A DNA stretch of 6,499 nt from the NCBI GenBank assembly GCA_902803635.1, contig CADCQU010000240.1:1-6499 (forward strand). Direction: 5' to 3'. The translations under genes and the position numbers were made by a program. This document shows positions 5,567 through 6,499 of this stretch, one piece after another. The stretch is from an uncultured Lachnospiraceae bacterium. Its GTDB lineage: Bacteria > Bacillota > Clostridia > Lachnospirales > Lachnospiraceae. Position 1 is the stretch's first letter. Each line of letters opens with the position of its first letter. The notes beneath the pieces were generated by a model. The model ran no database searches. It had not been told where the DNA came from and worked only from the letters and a program-made list of their open reading frames with translations.

Positions 5567-5760
5567 GGGTCAACGGCAGTATTTAAATCTCTGGCCTCAA
5601 AAGATATGCATTGGGCAGACTGTGCGTTTTTGGGGATTATGGCAGAAAGTAGAACGGAAGTACCGTTGCCAATCTGACAGCGGGGGGCGTTTTCCTCGAA
5701 CACGGCGGGCGGAAGAGCATGGAAAACGATCATCCATCACGAAAAAATGGAGGAAAGATT

Positions 5761-6499
5761 ATGAAAACCTACGTGGAACAGACATTTGATGAGGAGAGGG
5801 CTCTGTACGGGGTGGACGGCGTGGAGGTTGTGCGCTGCCGTTTCGAGGGGCCGGCGGACGGCGAGAGTGCGATGAAGGAGGGGAGGAACATCAAGGTGCG
5901 GGAGAGCGCGTTTTTGCTCCGCTACCCGTTCTGGCATGACACGCACCTTTCCATCCGGGATTCGGAAATGACAGAGACCTGCCGCGCCGCGCTCTGGTAT
6001 TCCAGGGATATATCGATTATAAATTCCCGGCTGCACGGGATTAAGGCCCTCCGGGAGTGCGACGACGTCTCCATCGAGGGGTGCGACATCGTCTCCCAGG
6101 AATTTGGCTGGTTCTCCCGGAACGTGCAAATGCGGGAGACGAAGGCAGAGAGCGAGTATTTCATGCTGCGGGCCGCGGATTTGACAATGGACAGGGTGCA
6201 GCTCTGCGGGAAGTATTCCTTCCAATATATTACCGATTCGAGGTTTACGGGGTGTACATTTGACACCAAGGACGCCTTCTGGCACGCGAAGAACGTGCAT
6301 GTGAAGGACAGCTTCATCCGAGGGGAGTATCTTGGCTGGTATTGCGAGAACGTGACCTTCGAAAACTGCACGATCATCGGGACGCAGCCGCTCTGCTACT
6401 GCAAAGGCCTTAGGCTCATCAACTGCCGCATGGAGGCCGCAGATCTTGCCTTTGAGAAATCCGAGGTCGAGGCCACGATCCTCACCGCGGTGGACAGCA
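5761..6499 (+). CDS. DUF3737 family protein, 3' end outside the window
   Basis: An uninterrupted frame of 246 codons from ATG 5761 to the window edge, with GGAGG (5749-5753) seven bases upstream. It begins MKTYVEQTFDEERALYGVDG and continues with repeated short strand units of the type NVxxxxSxI: REGRNIKVRESAF-like turns near 41-51, DDVSIEGCDI (101-110), NVQMRETKAE (121-130), NVHVKDSFI (178-186) and NVTFENCTII (197-206). The many Cys, Asn and aromatic stacks are typical of a right-handed parallel beta-helix. I recognise it as DUF3737 (PF12541), whose members are usually about 280-297 residues, so about 35-50 residues are missing. No signal peptide is seen, so it is probably cytoplasmic. The function is unknown. 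Base composition returns to that of the left part of the window. Confidence 0.85.
   Translation, partial: MKTYVEQTFDEERALYGVDGVEVVRCRFEGPADGESAMKEGRNIKVRESAFLLRYPFWHDTHLSIRDSEMTETCRAALWYSRDISIINSRLHGIKALRECDDVSIEGCDIVSQEFGWFSRNVQMRETKAESEYFMLRAADLTMDRVQLCGKYSFQYITDSRFTGCTFDTKDAFWHAKNVHVKDSFIRGEYLGWYCENVTFENCTIIGTQPLCYCKGLRLINCRMEAADLAFEKSEVEATILTAVDS

Larger units (their letters stand above)
5463..5760. other. Intergenic stretch, no convincing gene
   Basis: This gap of about 300 bases holds two inverted repeats near its left end (5493-5521, 5525-5566) and the ribosome-binding site GGAGG (5749-5753) of the next gene at its right end. A 40-codon frame (5555-5677, MAKRGSTAVF...) has no Shine-Dalgarno. 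A 98-codon minus-strand frame (5437-5733) shows no recognisable domain and overlaps the hairpins and the ATPase stop. I see no promoter good enough to call. Confidence 0.55.

Noticed and set aside
5555..5677. A 40-codon + strand frame (MAKRGSTAVF...).
   Set aside because: No Shine-Dalgarno, an inverted-repeat arm over its start, and no family match that I recognise.
5437..5733. A 98-codon minus-strand frame in the gap after the ATPase gene.
   Set aside because: No recognisable motif. It overlaps two hairpins and the ATPase stop, and lacks a clear ribosome-binding site.

Overview
The window looks like chromosomal DNA of a Bacillota (Firmicutes) bacterium, probably from the Clostridia or Negativicutes. 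The reasons are a YhaM-type exoribonuclease of exactly the Bacillus length (314 residues), an RlmD/RlmCD-type 23S rRNA methyltransferase, a PF06541 membrane protein and a DUF3737 protein, all preceded by purine-rich Shine-Dalgarno sequences. I cannot name the genus. All recognisable genes lie on the + strand.

Left part (1-3523), ordinary GC-rich chromosome: an intergenic stretch carrying a common TGTCATTCTGAGCG-type dispersed repeat (79-112); a PF06541 membrane protein (235-846) closed by a clear rho-independent terminator (863-897); a promoter (894-922) followed by a 36-bp tandem repeat in the leader; yhaM (1012-1956), whose last codons are duplicated just after the stop; a short intergenic repeat (2011-2065); and rlmD (2117-3523) with all Fe-S, SAM-binding and catalytic residues in place. 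yhaM and rlmD both act on RNA and may share a transcript, since I see no terminator between them.

Middle part (3566-5760), accessory region: a 154-codon remnant of a YhcG/DUF1016 protein, cut off after its N-terminal domain and carrying a pair of 26-bp near-palindromes in its linker. A non-coding gap follows with a 20-bp-arm inverted repeat, TAACATT half-sites and a good promoter (4183-4211). Next is a strikingly AT-rich gene for an AAA_14/DUF4143 ATPase (4233-5462). Two further inverted repeats follow it in a gap of about 300 bases with no convincing gene. The base composition and codon usage of the ATPase differ sharply from its neighbours, which suggests horizontal acquisition.

Right part (5761-6499): composition returns to GC-rich with the first 246 codons of a DUF3737 protein (predicted beta-helix), which runs off the window.

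I do not see a complete new defence or mobile system. The most unusual structures are the palindrome pair inside the truncated YhcG gene, the duplicated yhaM tail, and the inverted-repeat/half-site architecture upstream of the AT-rich ATPase.
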